A DNA stretch of 64,000 nucleotides from Prunus persica (GCF_000346465.2 NC_034015.1:20646462-20710461), one strand, 5' to 3'. Shown: positions 52,225 to 63,002, numbered from the stretch's first letter. Translations and numbers: made by a program. Notes: generated from the letters alone by a model not told the origin.

Positions 52225-53070
52225 TCCCCTTCTATTGAGGGATCCCTCAAATAAAATTATTTGAGGGACGCCCTTTAGGGTATCCTACAATTTTTTTCCC
52301 AATGATCCAAACCATCTATTTTTTAGGTCTTCATTCATAGATCATCCTTACAAAAAATTAGACAAATCGGAAACCGTTTCGACATCCAATTGTGTCTTAC
52401 AAAATCAATGAACACGGTACTTCAAGAAAATGCTAAAATTTCAATAACTTAATTGAGTGGTCAAATGATATCGGATTCAAGTGATTTTTTGTAGGGATAA
52501 TCTTTGAATGAGTATCTACAAAATAGACGGTTTGGATTAGTGAAATACAATCCGGAGTGGGGCCTACAAGGGGTGTCCCTCAAATAAGCTTATTTGAGGG
52601 ATCCCTCAATGGAAGCTCTCTGATATATATATATATATAAGCACACAAAAAATGAATAAAAGACCTAGAGAGAGAGAGAGACGTGGAAAGAAATGTGGTT
52701 ATCCTTGGGGTTAATCTGGGTGATCTTCTTGGGTATCAGGGTCTTCAGATTGGAGAAGATGTATGCCAATGCCATAATTGAATAGCCTACGATTCAAATG
52801 TCACAGAATTAACCAAAAACCAAATTAATACTCCATATTTATAATGTTTCAAAAACAGAGTAAACCAATTCAATAAAAATGAAGGGTGGTTTTTGTTGGT
52901 TTTCCAAGTTCTTATGAATTATACCATGCACCATTAAAGTCAAAGGAGCCAGAACTCCTAATTGGGAAGAACCCAAGAACACTCTGGTAGAAATCAAGGG
53001 ATTTCTCAACTGATCTGCACACCAATGAGATGTGATTCAAGGACTTCAAATGCAGCATGCTTTCTTTCAT
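51787..53070 (-). pseudogene. glyoxalase-I-like gene, broken (GLYI4/GLYI7 type)
   Basis: Three exons read on the minus strand. Exon 1, 53070-52925: LKSLNHISLVCRSVEKS then FYQSVLGFFPIR, with donor GCATG|GTATAA. Exon 2, 52786-52683: LFNYGIGIHLLQSEDPDT and NPKDNHISF. Exon 3, 52094 downward: CESM, then VEEGGIYVDQLFFHDP and NLPVIPLAGE. These are the two halves of a plant glyoxalase-I/VOC-fold protein like At1g15380 and At1g80160. Three lesions are visible: one extra base in exon 2 just after EDPDT shifts the frame and gives a TAA; an 8 bp insertion in exon 3 right after HDP, an imperfect duplication of adjacent CCTGATGC; and a TAG (51873-51871) just before a C-terminal poly-Gln run (CAA/CAG, about 51840-51867). 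The rest is well conserved, so inactivation is recent or is assembly error. Intron 2 holds a MITE. Confidence 0.78.
52191..52646. mobile_element. ~401 bp TIR MITE (52222-52622) inside a TA-repeat
   Basis: The left end (CAGTCCCCTTCTATTGAGGG, continuing ATCCCTCAAATAA and TTATTTGAGGGAC) is an inverted match, over about 50 bp, to the right end, whose reverse complement reads CAGAGAGCTTCCATTGAGGG and continues the same way. Both sides are TA dinucleotide runs (52191-52220 and 52623-52638), as expected for an element that targets TA. Each end also contains the self-complementary CCTCAAATAA/TTATTTGAGG. It lies in intron 2 of the broken glyoxalase gene. Confidence 0.8.
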
Positions 53071-53640
53071 CATTTCATAACACTCTATTTCTCAACTTGG
53101 AAAATATTACGTGCAACAAGCAAATAGAGAGAACTGGATTGAAGGCTACAAATTCGGGTTTAAATTAAATAGAGTTGAGAGGAGAAAATGGCGGAATGAT
53201 GTATATATATATATATGGCATGGGTTTTCTGTTCTTTTCTTCTCTGACAGTCTGACAGGTCAAGTTTCAGATAGTGAGATATCTATTACACGTAGGTTCC
53301 ACGTTACGTTGGTGACTCCATTACTCGTTTCTTCTGCTGACACGTAAGGTCCTTCTGATTCTGAAGACATTTTACTCCAACCAAGTTGCAGTTGCAGAGA
53401 CGAGGAAACTTCTTATTTTGAATGTAATTTTACACAAACCCAGGTCAGACCAAATGTTGGCGAGAGTAAACACACACCCACTAATTAAAAGGGAAGATTA
53501 TTATCCTTATTCACAGGTCAAACTAGAGCGACTGATAGACAATAAGCTCATCTCTGATTCTGAAGTATCGTAGAGAATACAAGGCAGAGACCAAGCCATG
53601 GCCGGGTCTCCCGTTGTCTACATTTGGGAAAGAACAAAAA
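53071..53640. other. upstream region of the glyoxalase-like pseudogene
   Basis: Contains a TA run (53199-53215). It probably includes the former promoter of the minus-strand gene. No other feature is recognised before the repeat mosaic. Confidence 0.45.
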
Positions 53641-53647
53641 AAGGACA

Positions 53648-54914
53648 CGACCCGCCCTGGCTTCCAAACCCGCCCAGGCCGCCTAGATTCGCTCAGACCG
53701 CCTAGGCGCCGCCTAGATCCGCCTAGACTTCCTAGGCGCCGCTTAGATCCGCCTAGACTGCCTAGGCGCCGCTTAGATCCGCCCATACCACCTAGGGGCT
53801 GCCCAGATCCGCCCAGACCTCCCAGGAGCCGCCTAACTACGAGTTCGAATCTCTATCCGTGGGTACCATGGCGTCCAATTTACGTATGTTTCTGATTTTG
53901 CAATTTTTTTTGTTTGTGATTACGTGGAAAACGATTATCAGAGAGTTTCTTCTAAGGATTTTAAGATTTTATAGCATCAGAGTTGTTATCTTAGTGGAGA
54001 TTTCAATAGCTGAATGACATTTGATGGTTTTCATAGAGAGAGTCCAATCCAATACAATCAACGCAGCAACCGAAACTAAAGAAACAAAAATTGAAGCTTG
54101 AGTTGAGAAAGAGAGGCTCAAGACCGAGTCTTTGATGCTTGGAAGCGCTTAATGGCTGTGGGTGACTGCGAGTGCAAGCTTGGAGTTTGTTTCGAACATA
54201 ATGGCTGTGGGTGACTGCGAGTGCAAGCTTGGAGTTTGTTTCGAACATAATAAAAACGTATAGCCGCGCGGCTATACCTTTAAACTATTCGAATATATCT
54301 ATATAAATAGTATAGCCTGGCGGCTATACCGTTAAAATAATATATTTAAGGAGTACAGCCGTTCGGCTATACGTTAAAATAATATATTTAAGGAGTATCT
54401 CCGTCCGGCTATACGTTAAAAAAATTAGAATATATTTAAATTGTACAGCCGCACGGCTATACCTTCAAAATAATTCGAATATATTTAATGCGTACAGCCG
54501 ACCGGCTGTACCGTTAAAATAATATATTTTACGCGTATAGCCGACCGGCTATACCGTTAAACTATTCGAATATATTTTAATAGTATAGCCGCTCGGCTAT
54601 ACTCTTTAAATATACTATTTTGTCATATTATTTTAAGGTTTAGGGCTAAAATACCACTTCAGCAAATTGGGCTAGAGTTCTTTCTTCAATTATTTTATTT
54701 ATATAAGTGATATTGTGGAATGAGAATTTAAATTTTTTCTGATACCTCCCATTCTAATGATTTACGGCTATTAGCCCATTGCGCAAGAATAAAAAATTGA
54801 TTTTATTTATGAGAAATAATACCGGTTAAACGCATAAATACAACAATAAAAATAGGGATCCGCCAACATTTTGTGGATAAAAGATTGTTTAATTTCATAG
54901 TATAAAATTGTTTG
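53648..54914 (+). repeat. composite repeat copy 1 (modules A, B, C, D)
   Basis: Module A, 53648-53838, is a GC-rich minisatellite with ~30 bp units of the type GCCGCCTAGATCCGCCTAGA with CCTAGGCG palindromes. A ~130 bp spacer contains a B-box-like GAGTTCGAATCTC. Module B, about 53975-54250, begins near CATCAGAGTTGTTATCTTAG and includes CGAGTCTTTGATGCTTGG; its last 49 bp are duplicated (54151-54199 and 54200-54248). Module C, 54258-54602, has eight hairpins of GTATAGCCG-NN-CGGCTATAC type. Module D, 54603-54914, is AT-rich. A and B recur at two other sites in the window and D once (62048-62400). No coding function is recognised. This is the most complete copy. Confidence 0.85.
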
Positions 54915-55689
54915 TATAAGAATTTACTTTCTAAAATGTACCCAATTACAACTTTTTTCTCATTGCACTTGAGACAACCCTGCTCTTCTGCTTTGAGATA
55001 CTTCAGTATATTCTTTGCATATGGAAAATTGGATACAAAACATTCTATTGAGACAACGAATAGAAGAGTTGAAATAAATTGAAGTTATCAGAGGTCATAT
55101 GGCATTGATAAATACGAACTATTCTAAATGAGATTTCAAACAACGTGTTAGATGAGAAGAAGCATCTCATTCTTACACATACCATACCCATGTGCGCATG
55201 AAATTCCTAATGTCAAGAGGGAAGAAAAGTGCAATACCTCTCTTGTATCTTGCAAGCGTAGGAGATCCAACCTTTCATGAGGATGCTGGTTTGATAAAGC
55301 GGCAAGCTGCATCCAATCATACATTAATACCGGCAATCACAGCCCACAATATACTCAATTTTAATAAAGAGAAATATAAAGTTACCCAGAAGCTGAAGGT
55401 TTGAGTCCTGCTGAAATGGCCCTATATCTTTTTAGGGTAATGTACTGTGGAAAGGAAAAACACAAAAGAAGAGCTTCTCTTGGAGGACAAAAGGAAAAAA
55501 AACAAAACAAGATAAACAATATACAGGAAAGAGGCATGGACTAACAACATTCAAGGGTGCTCAGCATCCCCTATTAACATCTCTAACTAATCAACTGATA
55601 TGCTAGCTGTAGAATGTACCAATATAAACAAGGCAGAATGCCCAATTCGTACTAGCACTCATCTTTTATCATCTAAGCGGTCCTTATCC
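54915..55689. other. AT-rich segment between composite repeat 1 and the helicase remnant
   Basis: No coding region is supported. A minus-strand frame near 55150-55335 is uninterrupted but not recognised. It could be further helicase-derived or unrelated sequence. Confidence 0.4.
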
Positions 55690-56872
55690 GCTTTATATCA
55701 AACTCAGGTTCAGTATTGTCCAAGCCATAGTAAGCTGGATTAAACATCTGTAGAAAACTATGCTCATGTAAGATTTTGTACAAGCTCGATAAATCAAATA
55801 CTAAGGACACAAAATAATAAAAACCAAAGGCTTTTAACTTGTGCCTCCACCACATTTAAGTACAAGAGGATCATTGTCACAGCAGCAATGCAAATGATAG
55901 GCGTTCTGAACTTTAACAGCAAAAGAAAGATAGGTGTAGAGTATTGAAAAAATAAAAAGGAAAATGGTTTATTGATTAGATATAGGAATGCAAGACTTCA
56001 TCCATTGACTTTATTAGATTTTCTGATATTCAAAACCCCAAACAACCTGATTCCTAGTATTTGAGGCAAATATTCAGAAAGTAATATGATTTGTTAGGCG
56101 CCGGCGGATTGTGATGGACATCTACTCCCATCTTTCTTGTAGAATCTGAGCAACTGTTGATTATAAAGGGAGAAAAGCATGTAATCTGATTCACATATTT
56201 CTGTAGAATCTGAGCAACTGTGGATGATAAAGGGAGAAAAGCATGTAATCTGATTCACATATTTCTTTCTTTCCATTTTTTATTCTATATAGTCATGTGT
56301 GACCAAAACCATCATTTGCAATATATCTGTGATTGATATTGATAAATCAACATATCTCGTTGTTTTCCCATCATAATATTCTGTTCCCTGCGACGGCAAG
56401 AGAATCAACACTAACGTAAATTTGTCCTGAAGAACAGCTGCTGCAATATACTCCTGCCAGAAACCTTTGTAAATATAGGAACCAAATGAAAAACATACCG
56501 CACAAATTTTGCCTTACCTTAATAATGACCAGATGATGACCTGGAAGGTTTACACCCCATGCCAATGTGCTTGTACAAATCAATACCTATAATTTAATAC
56601 ATATGCCTAATCAGTATATAGAGTAAGAAAATGATCTTTTTATATTCTATTTTCCTAATGTGTTTTTCAGGAAAGACTCATGCTTACTGAGGTAAAACAG
56701 AAATGCCTGAATCTTGTTCCTCAACCAGAGATCTATCTTTGTCATTCAGACCGGCATGGTGTAATCCAATGCCAAACTGCAAGGTGTGCCTCAGGTTAAA
56801 AAACCATCTGCTGGGCTTCTTCTGGCATACTGAGAAACTGCCTTGGATGTTCATCTGACGTAACTTCAATAG
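55690..56872 (-). pseudogene. DExH (Ski2/Brr2-type) RNA helicase gene remnant
   Basis: On the minus strand, in the order of a real helicase, are: LRHTLQFGIGLHHAGLNDKD (about 56795-56735); VLICTSTLAWGVNLPGHHLV with a following GTAAGG donor (about 56587-56517); GTEYYDGKTTRYVD and TDILQMM after a CGTCGCAG acceptor (about 56395-56310); and NPAYYGL (about 55750). These match the second half of a RecA2 domain and the region after it in DExH14/ASCC3-like helicases. Breaks: sequence is missing between PEEAQQM and LRHTL with a frame change, exon ends are lost after VEE, the block after DILQMM diverges, and no ATPase N-terminal half is present. Intron remnants show this is a genomic fragment, not a retrocopy. 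A 64 bp tandem duplication (56138-56201 and 56202-56265) lies inside. Confidence 0.7.
56138..56265. repeat. 64 bp tandem duplication
   Basis: Two adjacent copies starting TGTAGAATCTGAGCAACTG differ at only about two positions. They lie in the helicase remnant. Confidence 0.9.
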
Positions 56873-57610
56873 CAGAAAAGCACAAGAAAAATCGAATCAA
56901 CGCAGCAGCCGAAATCGAAGAAAAAAATCCAAGCTTGAGAGAGAGGCTCAAGACCGAGTATTTGAATTTTGAAGATTGGACTGCGAGTGCAAGCTTCGTG
57001 TTCGTTTTTCTGTCTCTTCATTGCACTCGCGCACCACATTCCTCTGCGAGTGCAAGTTTCGTCTATCTTCATTTGGAAAAAAAGGACGCCCAGACCCCAG
57101 GCCCCATAGAACCGCCCAGGCCGCCTAGGCGCCGCCTAGAACTGCCCAGGCCGCCTAGGCGCCGGCTTGAAACGCCCAGGCCGCCTAGACGCCGCCTAGA
57201 ACTTCCCAGGCCGCCTAGGCACCACCTTGAACCTCCCAGGCCGCCTAGACCTGCCCAGACAGCCTAGATCCGCCCAGGCCACCTAACTCCCTTATAGCAT
57301 CAGAGTTGTTATCTTAGTGGAGATTTCAATAGCTGAATGACATTTGATGGTTTTCATAGAGAGAGTCCAATCCAATCCAATCAAACGCAGCAGCCGAAAT
57401 GAAAGAAAAAAATTCGAAGCTTAAGTTGAGAGAGAGAGAGGCTCGAGACCGAGTCTTTGAAGCTTGGAAGCGCCTATGGAGAAGTGAAATGGCTGTGACT
57501 GCGAGTGCAAGCTTCGTGTTCGTTTTGAATATATTTAAAGCGTATAGCCGAGCGGCTATACCTTTAAAATATTCGAATATATTCAAACAGTATAGCCGCA
57601 CGGTTGCACT
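56873..57610 (+). repeat. composite repeat copies 2a and 2b (B fragment, then A, B, C)
   Basis: A partial B module (56880-57080) with AACGCAGCAGCCGAAATCG and GGCTCAAGACCGAGT directly follows the helicase remnant. It is followed by module A (57088-57289, ~30 bp GC-rich units with CCGCCTAGGCGCCGCCTAGA), a full module B (57292-57530) and a short module C with two hairpins (57542-57561 and 57590-57609). The second hairpin is damaged and abuts the PPR remnant. The proline/arginine-rich frame across module A is a by-product of the repeat. Confidence 0.8.
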
Positions 57611-58792
57611 ATTTCAAAGAAATATCATGAGCATCACCAGTTGCACTCAAGACACTACCAAATGTGTAATTGTTTGGCTTCGACTCCATAGTTGCTACCA
57701 AGAATGTTTTTAGTGCATCTTGAAATCAAAGCATTCCACGATATGATTTCTCTGCATTTTAACTCCTCAAAAACTTTGATGGAGTCATGCATGGACTCAA
57801 ACTTAGCATACATGGTGATCAAGCTGTTGCAAACATCATGCTCTGATAAAAAGCCAGTCTTTATGCAAAACCCATGAATCATTTCGCCTTCCTCCACCAA
57901 CTTCCTAATTGATATAGCATGGATTAGTCCAACAAATGTAACATCATTTGGATATACCATCCAATCTCATCTCATTAAATAGAGAGATGACATCTTCTTC
58001 GTCTATTGAAATCATAGTTGTCCAAGACACTACGTTGCGATCATTCATGCACTGCAAGACTAATTTTGCATCTTCAGTAACCTCACATTTTGAATATGTC
58101 GAGATCAATACATTACAAACTGAAACATGACTTTCATATCCTGATTTAATTGTCAAGCCAAGTTTTAAATTCATTTCATGGCCGCAAGCTGAAACTGCAC
58201 TAGTAAATGGGACATTATCTAACCCCATCCCTTCTCCCACCATCTCAATAAAGACAAAAATCGCCTCAAGCCCATGATTTCCCTCTTGAGAGTAACCTGA
58301 TAGTATTGCATTCCATGAAACCAGATCCTCATTCGCCATTTCATCAAACACATTCCTAGCTTCTATTAACCACCTCTACCTCCAATACATACTTACAAAA
58401 AAACTTCACCATCTAAACCAGACTTAAATATAAAAGAATGCAGTTGTAATCCAAATAGAAAATCTTAGTATAAGTCACTGGATAAAAAACAACTCCATTC
58501 AAAATTCAACGCACCCTCACTTGTTCGAAACCCCGAAAGAATAGTATTCTAAGAAACTGTATCAGTATAGCACAGTCTCAAAGATAAGTAAAGGACCATC
58601 ACACTGTCCAGCTCTGTTGTACACACTCATCAAAGAATTTGAGACCGTAGCATACGAAGCAAACCCAGAAGAAACTGCAAACCAGTGAATTTGGCATCAG
58701 GGTTTGGGGGACAGGCCTTGATAGCAAGGGTAACGGTATTTTCATCGATGTTATGAGACAAATGTAGTTGAAGTTGCTTACAGAACATGTCA
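57611..58792 (-). pseudogene. PPR protein gene remnant, copy 1
   Basis: On the minus strand the sequence reads, with several frame changes, IDENTVTLAIKAC, VSNSLMSVYNRAGQCD, DTVS-stop-NTILSGF, FDEMANEDLVSWNAILSGYS, SHVSVCNVLISTYSKCE, NDVTFVGLIHAISIRK and NSLITMYAKFESM. These are tandem 35-residue PPR motifs of an E/DYW-subclass protein, like At4g32430. Lesions include a TAG where Trp is expected, a 2 bp deletion after RLDG and a 15 bp deletion after MNL relative to copy 2. It is cut off by GC-rich module A at 58793 and by module C at 57610. It is missing the C-terminal third that copy 2 retains. Confidence 0.78.
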
Positions 58793-59515
58793 AGGGCCCA
58801 GGCCACCTAGGCACCGCCTAGACCCACCAGAGCCGCCTAGAACAGTCCAAGCAGCCTAGGCGCCGCCTAGACCCGCCCAAGCCGCCGCCTAGACCCGCCC
58901 AAGCCGCCTAGGGGCCGCCTAGACCCGCCCAGGCTGCCTAGGGGCCGCCTAGACCCACCCAGGCCGCCTAGACCCGCCCAGGCCGCCTAGGAGCCGCCTA
59001 GATCAGCCCAGGCAGCCTAGGAGCCGCCTAGATCCACCCAGGCCGCCTAGGAGCCGCCTACATCAGCCCAGGCCGCCTAGATCCGCCCAGGCCGCCTAAC
59101 TCCCTTATAGCATCAGAGTTGTTATCTTAGTGGAGATTTCAATAGCTGAATGACATTTGATGGTTTTCGTAGAGAGAGAGTCCAATCCAATCCAATCAAC
59201 GGAGCAGCCGAAACGAAAGAAAAAAAATCGAAGCTTGAGTTGAGAGGGAGAGAGAGAGGCTCAAGACCGAGTCTATGAAGCTTGGAAGTGCTCATGGAGA
59301 AGTGAAATGGCTGTGACTGCAAGGGCAAGCTTCACGTTCGTTTTGAAATATATTTAACGTGTATAGCCGCTCGGCTATACCTTAAAATATTCGAATACAT
59401 TCTAACAGTATAGCCGAACGGCTGTACCTTTATATTTAAATCGTATAGCCGAACGGCTATACCATTAAAATATTCGAATATATTCGAGGAGTATAGCCGC
59501 TCGGCTATATTGAAC
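58793..59515 (+). repeat. composite repeat copy 3 (modules A, B, C)
   Basis: Module A (58793-59099) is the longest GC-rich block, about ten ~30 bp units with CCTAGG or CCTAGGAG centres. Module B (59100-59345) is nearly the same as at 57292. Module C (59361-59510) has four hairpins with central dinucleotides CT, AA, AA and CT. Confidence 0.85.
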
Positions 59516-59846
59516 TTGCATTTTGCTCTATTATTGCTTTGTCTTCTGGTTGTTTCCATGACTCACCAGATCTTGATGGTTAATTTTCACTCGTTTATAT
59601 GACCGTTTTGTATATGCAACCTTTCTTTTTTCTTTTTATTATGAACGTTAAACAAGAAGATTATAGGTGGTGCCTAGGCAAAGGGAACCCATACATGCCC
59701 TTCTGTTATCGTTCACATCAAAACTTCATTTGTATGTTACCTCAAGATGAATTTCCTTTTTTTATTTTTATTTTTAGAAATTTGGCTACAGAACTGTTAA
59801 CAATCATGAGTTACTTTTGAAGTTTTACATGTACAGATTCAAGCCT
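59516..59846. other. 3' region of PPR copy 2
   Basis: AT-rich with T-runs and no coding signal. Probably the original 3' UTR of the PPR gene. Confidence 0.4.
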
Positions 59847-61617
59847 TCAAAGTGAGGGCCTTGAGGAGGAGTCCATTTTCAGTGATTTTGTCTCCCACAT
59901 GTTCTCTCTCAAAATTTTCATCTCTAATCCTAGACATTTTGCCATTCTACATATCTCCCCAGACTGTGGGTGGGATTTATCACCTGATGAAAACCCATGC
60001 AAATATAAGGAACCATCAGCATCGCCAGTATCCACCCAACTATATCCCACTTCCTTTCTCACTCCTTTATCTCTCATCCCTTTCCTAACTTTTGCTACCA
60101 TTTCCCAGTCCCCTTTCTCAGCATACAAGTTGGACATCAACACAAAAGAACCTGATTCCATTGGTTCCAATCTCATCAATCTATCGGCTACTCTCTCCTC
60201 CATCTCCACATTCCCATGGATCCTGCAAGCCCCAAGCAGGCTTTGCAACAACGAAAACCCTGGCTGTCCCGGGATCTGACTCATCAATTCCTCTGCTTCC
60301 TCCAATTTCCCTGCCCGTCCCAACATGTCCACCATACTTGAATAATGTTGAGGAGATGGTTCAATATGATAGTCTTTCACCATTGAGTGAAAGAGGTGCC
60401 GGCCCATCTCCACCATTCCCTTTCTGCTGCATGCTGTTAGTATAGAAAGAAAAGAAAGAAATGTGACCGAATCTGGTCTTACCCCTTCTTTCTCCATCTC
60501 CTTGAACAATTCTATCACCGAGTCATAGTCTCCATGCCCAGCATATGCAGATATTATTGCAGTCCAAGCAAACTGACTTTTATGAGGCGTCTCACTGAAA
60601 ACTCTTTTGGACTCACAAATGCTTCCTCGCTTTGCATACATATCAAGAAGAGCACCTGCGATAATTGGGTCAGTCACTAATCCAAGTTTGATCAAGGAAG
60701 AGTGGCATCGTTGGCCAAATTTCAGAGAAATATCCTGAGCATCACCAATTGCACTCAAGACACTACCAAATGTGTAATTGTTTGGCCTCGACTCCATAGT
60801 TGCTACCAAGAATGTTTTTAGTGCATCTTGACACAACCTGTTCTGAGCAAACCCTGAAATCAAAGCATTCCACGTTATGATTTCTCTACTGTTTAACTCC
60901 TCAAAAACTTTGATGACGATCTTCTTTCTAAAGAATTCTATTCGGAACTATTATATGTCCAAGGTCCAATATTGAAATAATTTCAGAGGTTTTCCTTGAC
61001 TTTGTCCGTGTCAACAAACAATTCGAAATGCCTCGACTTTTTTAGAACAGGTCCGAGTCAAATAGCAATAATTCGAAGCACATGGACTCAAACTTAGCAT
61101 ACATGGTAATCAAGCTGTTGCAAACATTATGCTTTGATAAAAGCCAGTCTTTATGCAAAACCCATGAATCATTTCGCCTTCTGCTACCAACTTCCTAATT
61201 GATATAGCATGGATTAGTCCAACAAATGTAACATCATTTGGATATACTCCATCCAATCTCATCTCATCAAATAGAGAGATGACATCTTCTTCGTCTATAA
61301 AAATCATAGTCGTCCAAGACACTACGTTGCGATCATTCATGCAATGAAAGACTACTTTTGCATCTTCAATAACCTCACATTTTGAATATGTCGAGATCAA
61401 TACATTACAAACTGAAACATGACTTCCATATCCTGATTTAATCGTCAAGCCATGTATCTGTTTCCCAAGTCCTAAATTCATTTCATGACCGCAAGCTGAA
61501 ACTGCACTAGTAAATGGGACATGATCTAACCCCATCCCTTCTCCCCCACCATCTCAATAAAGACAAAAATCGCCTCAAGCCCATGATTTCCCTCTTGAGT
61601 GTAACCTGATAGTATTG
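59847..61617 (-). pseudogene. PPR protein gene, copy 2, disrupted
   Basis: The C-terminal part is intact: from about 60914 down to 59847 a single frame gives PPR motifs (LDMYAKRGSICESKRVF, AWTAIISAYAGHGDYDS, YSSMVDMLGRAGKLEEAEEL), then an E-type end (VLMSNLYAEKGDWEMVAKVR and GYSWVD). The upstream part (61617-61082) carries SHVSVCNVLISTYSKCE and NDVTFVGLIHAISIRK. Two breaks separate them: a 1 bp deletion after IKTGF changes the frame, and ~165 bp of unrelated sequence (60916-61080) replaces the short stretch that copy 1 has after ESM. The N-terminal half is missing, cut at 61617 by helicase-derived sequence. Such proteins normally act in organellar RNA editing or processing (At4g32430-like). 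A shorter expressed product from 60863 cannot be excluded. Confidence 0.75.
60916..61080. other. ~165 bp insertion in PPR copy 2
   Basis: Present in copy 2 and absent from copy 1, where the flanks are almost joined. No terminal repeats or target duplication could be recognised. Confidence 0.6.
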
Positions 61618-61716
61618 GCCAGCATGGTGTCATTCAGCCCGGCATGGTGTCATCCAATGCCAAACTGCAAGGTGTGCCTCGGGTTAAAGAACCATATGCT
61701 GGGCTTCTTCTGGCAT
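61618..61716 (-). pseudogene. helicase exon fragment, second copy
   Basis: About 99 bp closely matching 56740-56835 of the helicase remnant (the LQFGIGLHHAG region). It is fused on the left to PPR sequence at 61617/61618 and on the right to module B. Confidence 0.8.
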
Positions 61717-62400
61717 TATAGAGAAGCGAAATGGCTGTGACTGCGAGTGCAAGCTTCATATTTGTTTTGAATATATTTAACGCGTATAGCCGATCGGCTA
61801 TACCTGTAAAATATGCAAATATATTCAAACAGTATAGCCGAGTATAGCCACGCGGCTATACGGTTAAAATGGTCAAATATATTTAAATAATATAGCCGTA
61901 CGGCTATACTCTAATAGTATTACATTAAAAGAGTACAGCCGCCCGGCTATACTGTTAAACGATTCGAATAAATTTAAATAGTATCGCCGCACGGCTGTAC
62001 GTTGAAATGTTCAAATATATTTAAATAGTATAGCCGCGCGGCTATACTCTTTAAATATACAATTTTGTCAAAAAATTTTTTTTTAAAGGTTTAGGGCTAA
62101 AATGCCACTTTAGCCCATTGGACTAGAGTTATTTCTTAAATTATTTTATGTATACAAGTGATATTGGAGAATGAGAATTTAAATTCTTTCTGATACCTCC
62201 AATTCTAATAATTTCCAAGTATTAGCCCTTTGAGTAAGAATAAAAAATGAATTTTATTTATAAGAAATAATCAGGTTAAACCCACAAATACAACAACAAA
62301 AATAAGAATGCACAAACATTTTTTTATTTTTTTGGAAACGAGATTCACCAACATTTTGTGGATCAAAGAATGTTGAATTTTAGAGTATAAAATTGCTTGT
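61717..62400 (+). repeat. composite repeat copy 4 (end of B, then C, D)
   Basis: The end of module B (to about 61770) is followed by module C (61784-62047) with six hairpins, one of them compound, and by module D (62048-62400), which matches 54603-54914 with a ~35 bp insertion near 62310-62345. Module A is absent. Confidence 0.82.
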
Positions 62401-63002
62401 TCCAAGCAGAAGCTTCCTAAATATAAAATATTCAATTTCATTTCCAACCATTACAATTGTCCATCAAATTGAAACATGCAATCTCAGTCAGGCAGTAATA
62501 TTCACCCAATATAATGGAAAATCTGAGTCCTGATATATTTATAATGGTCATCCAAATACCTATTATGGAGATAACCCATTAAAAAACCCAAAAATAATAC
62601 TAACTTCAGGCTATTAATACATTAGCTACAGGGCCTTTTGGCAATGACATTATCAGACTTAATTCAGTCACAGTAAGTTCCCCTTATGTTTACATCTCGT
62701 TCATTTTGGGCTTTTATATCAGTTTGAGGCCCAAAACCAAATAAAGCGTGATTTTATTTCTAGGGACACCCACTAATTCTTTTTGTACGCCCAATAATTC
62801 CGAAGATATTCAACTGAATCTGCCTCTCTCTTCTCTCTCTACTCTGTACAATTGAAAAAACAATATTTTGTAGAAAAGGGGCAAATATGTCTTTTTAGCA
62901 AAGCACTCACTGAAACCCGAACTTGCTCCCGGCTCCAACATCCGACTTCTAGGGTTCTGACCAATTTTACCCTAAAAATTTCCCGGAAAATTATCGAGAA
63001 AA
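62401..63002. other. promoter and 5' UTR region of MED17
   Basis: Ends with a C/T-rich Y-patch (62822-62846) and a short leader. No TATA box is convincing. No other feature. Confidence 0.5.

Noticed and set aside
53614..53895. Proline/arginine-rich frame across the GC-rich block (also 56935-57267)
   Set aside because: The residues follow directly from the ~30 bp CCTAGG minisatellite; no start context or domain.
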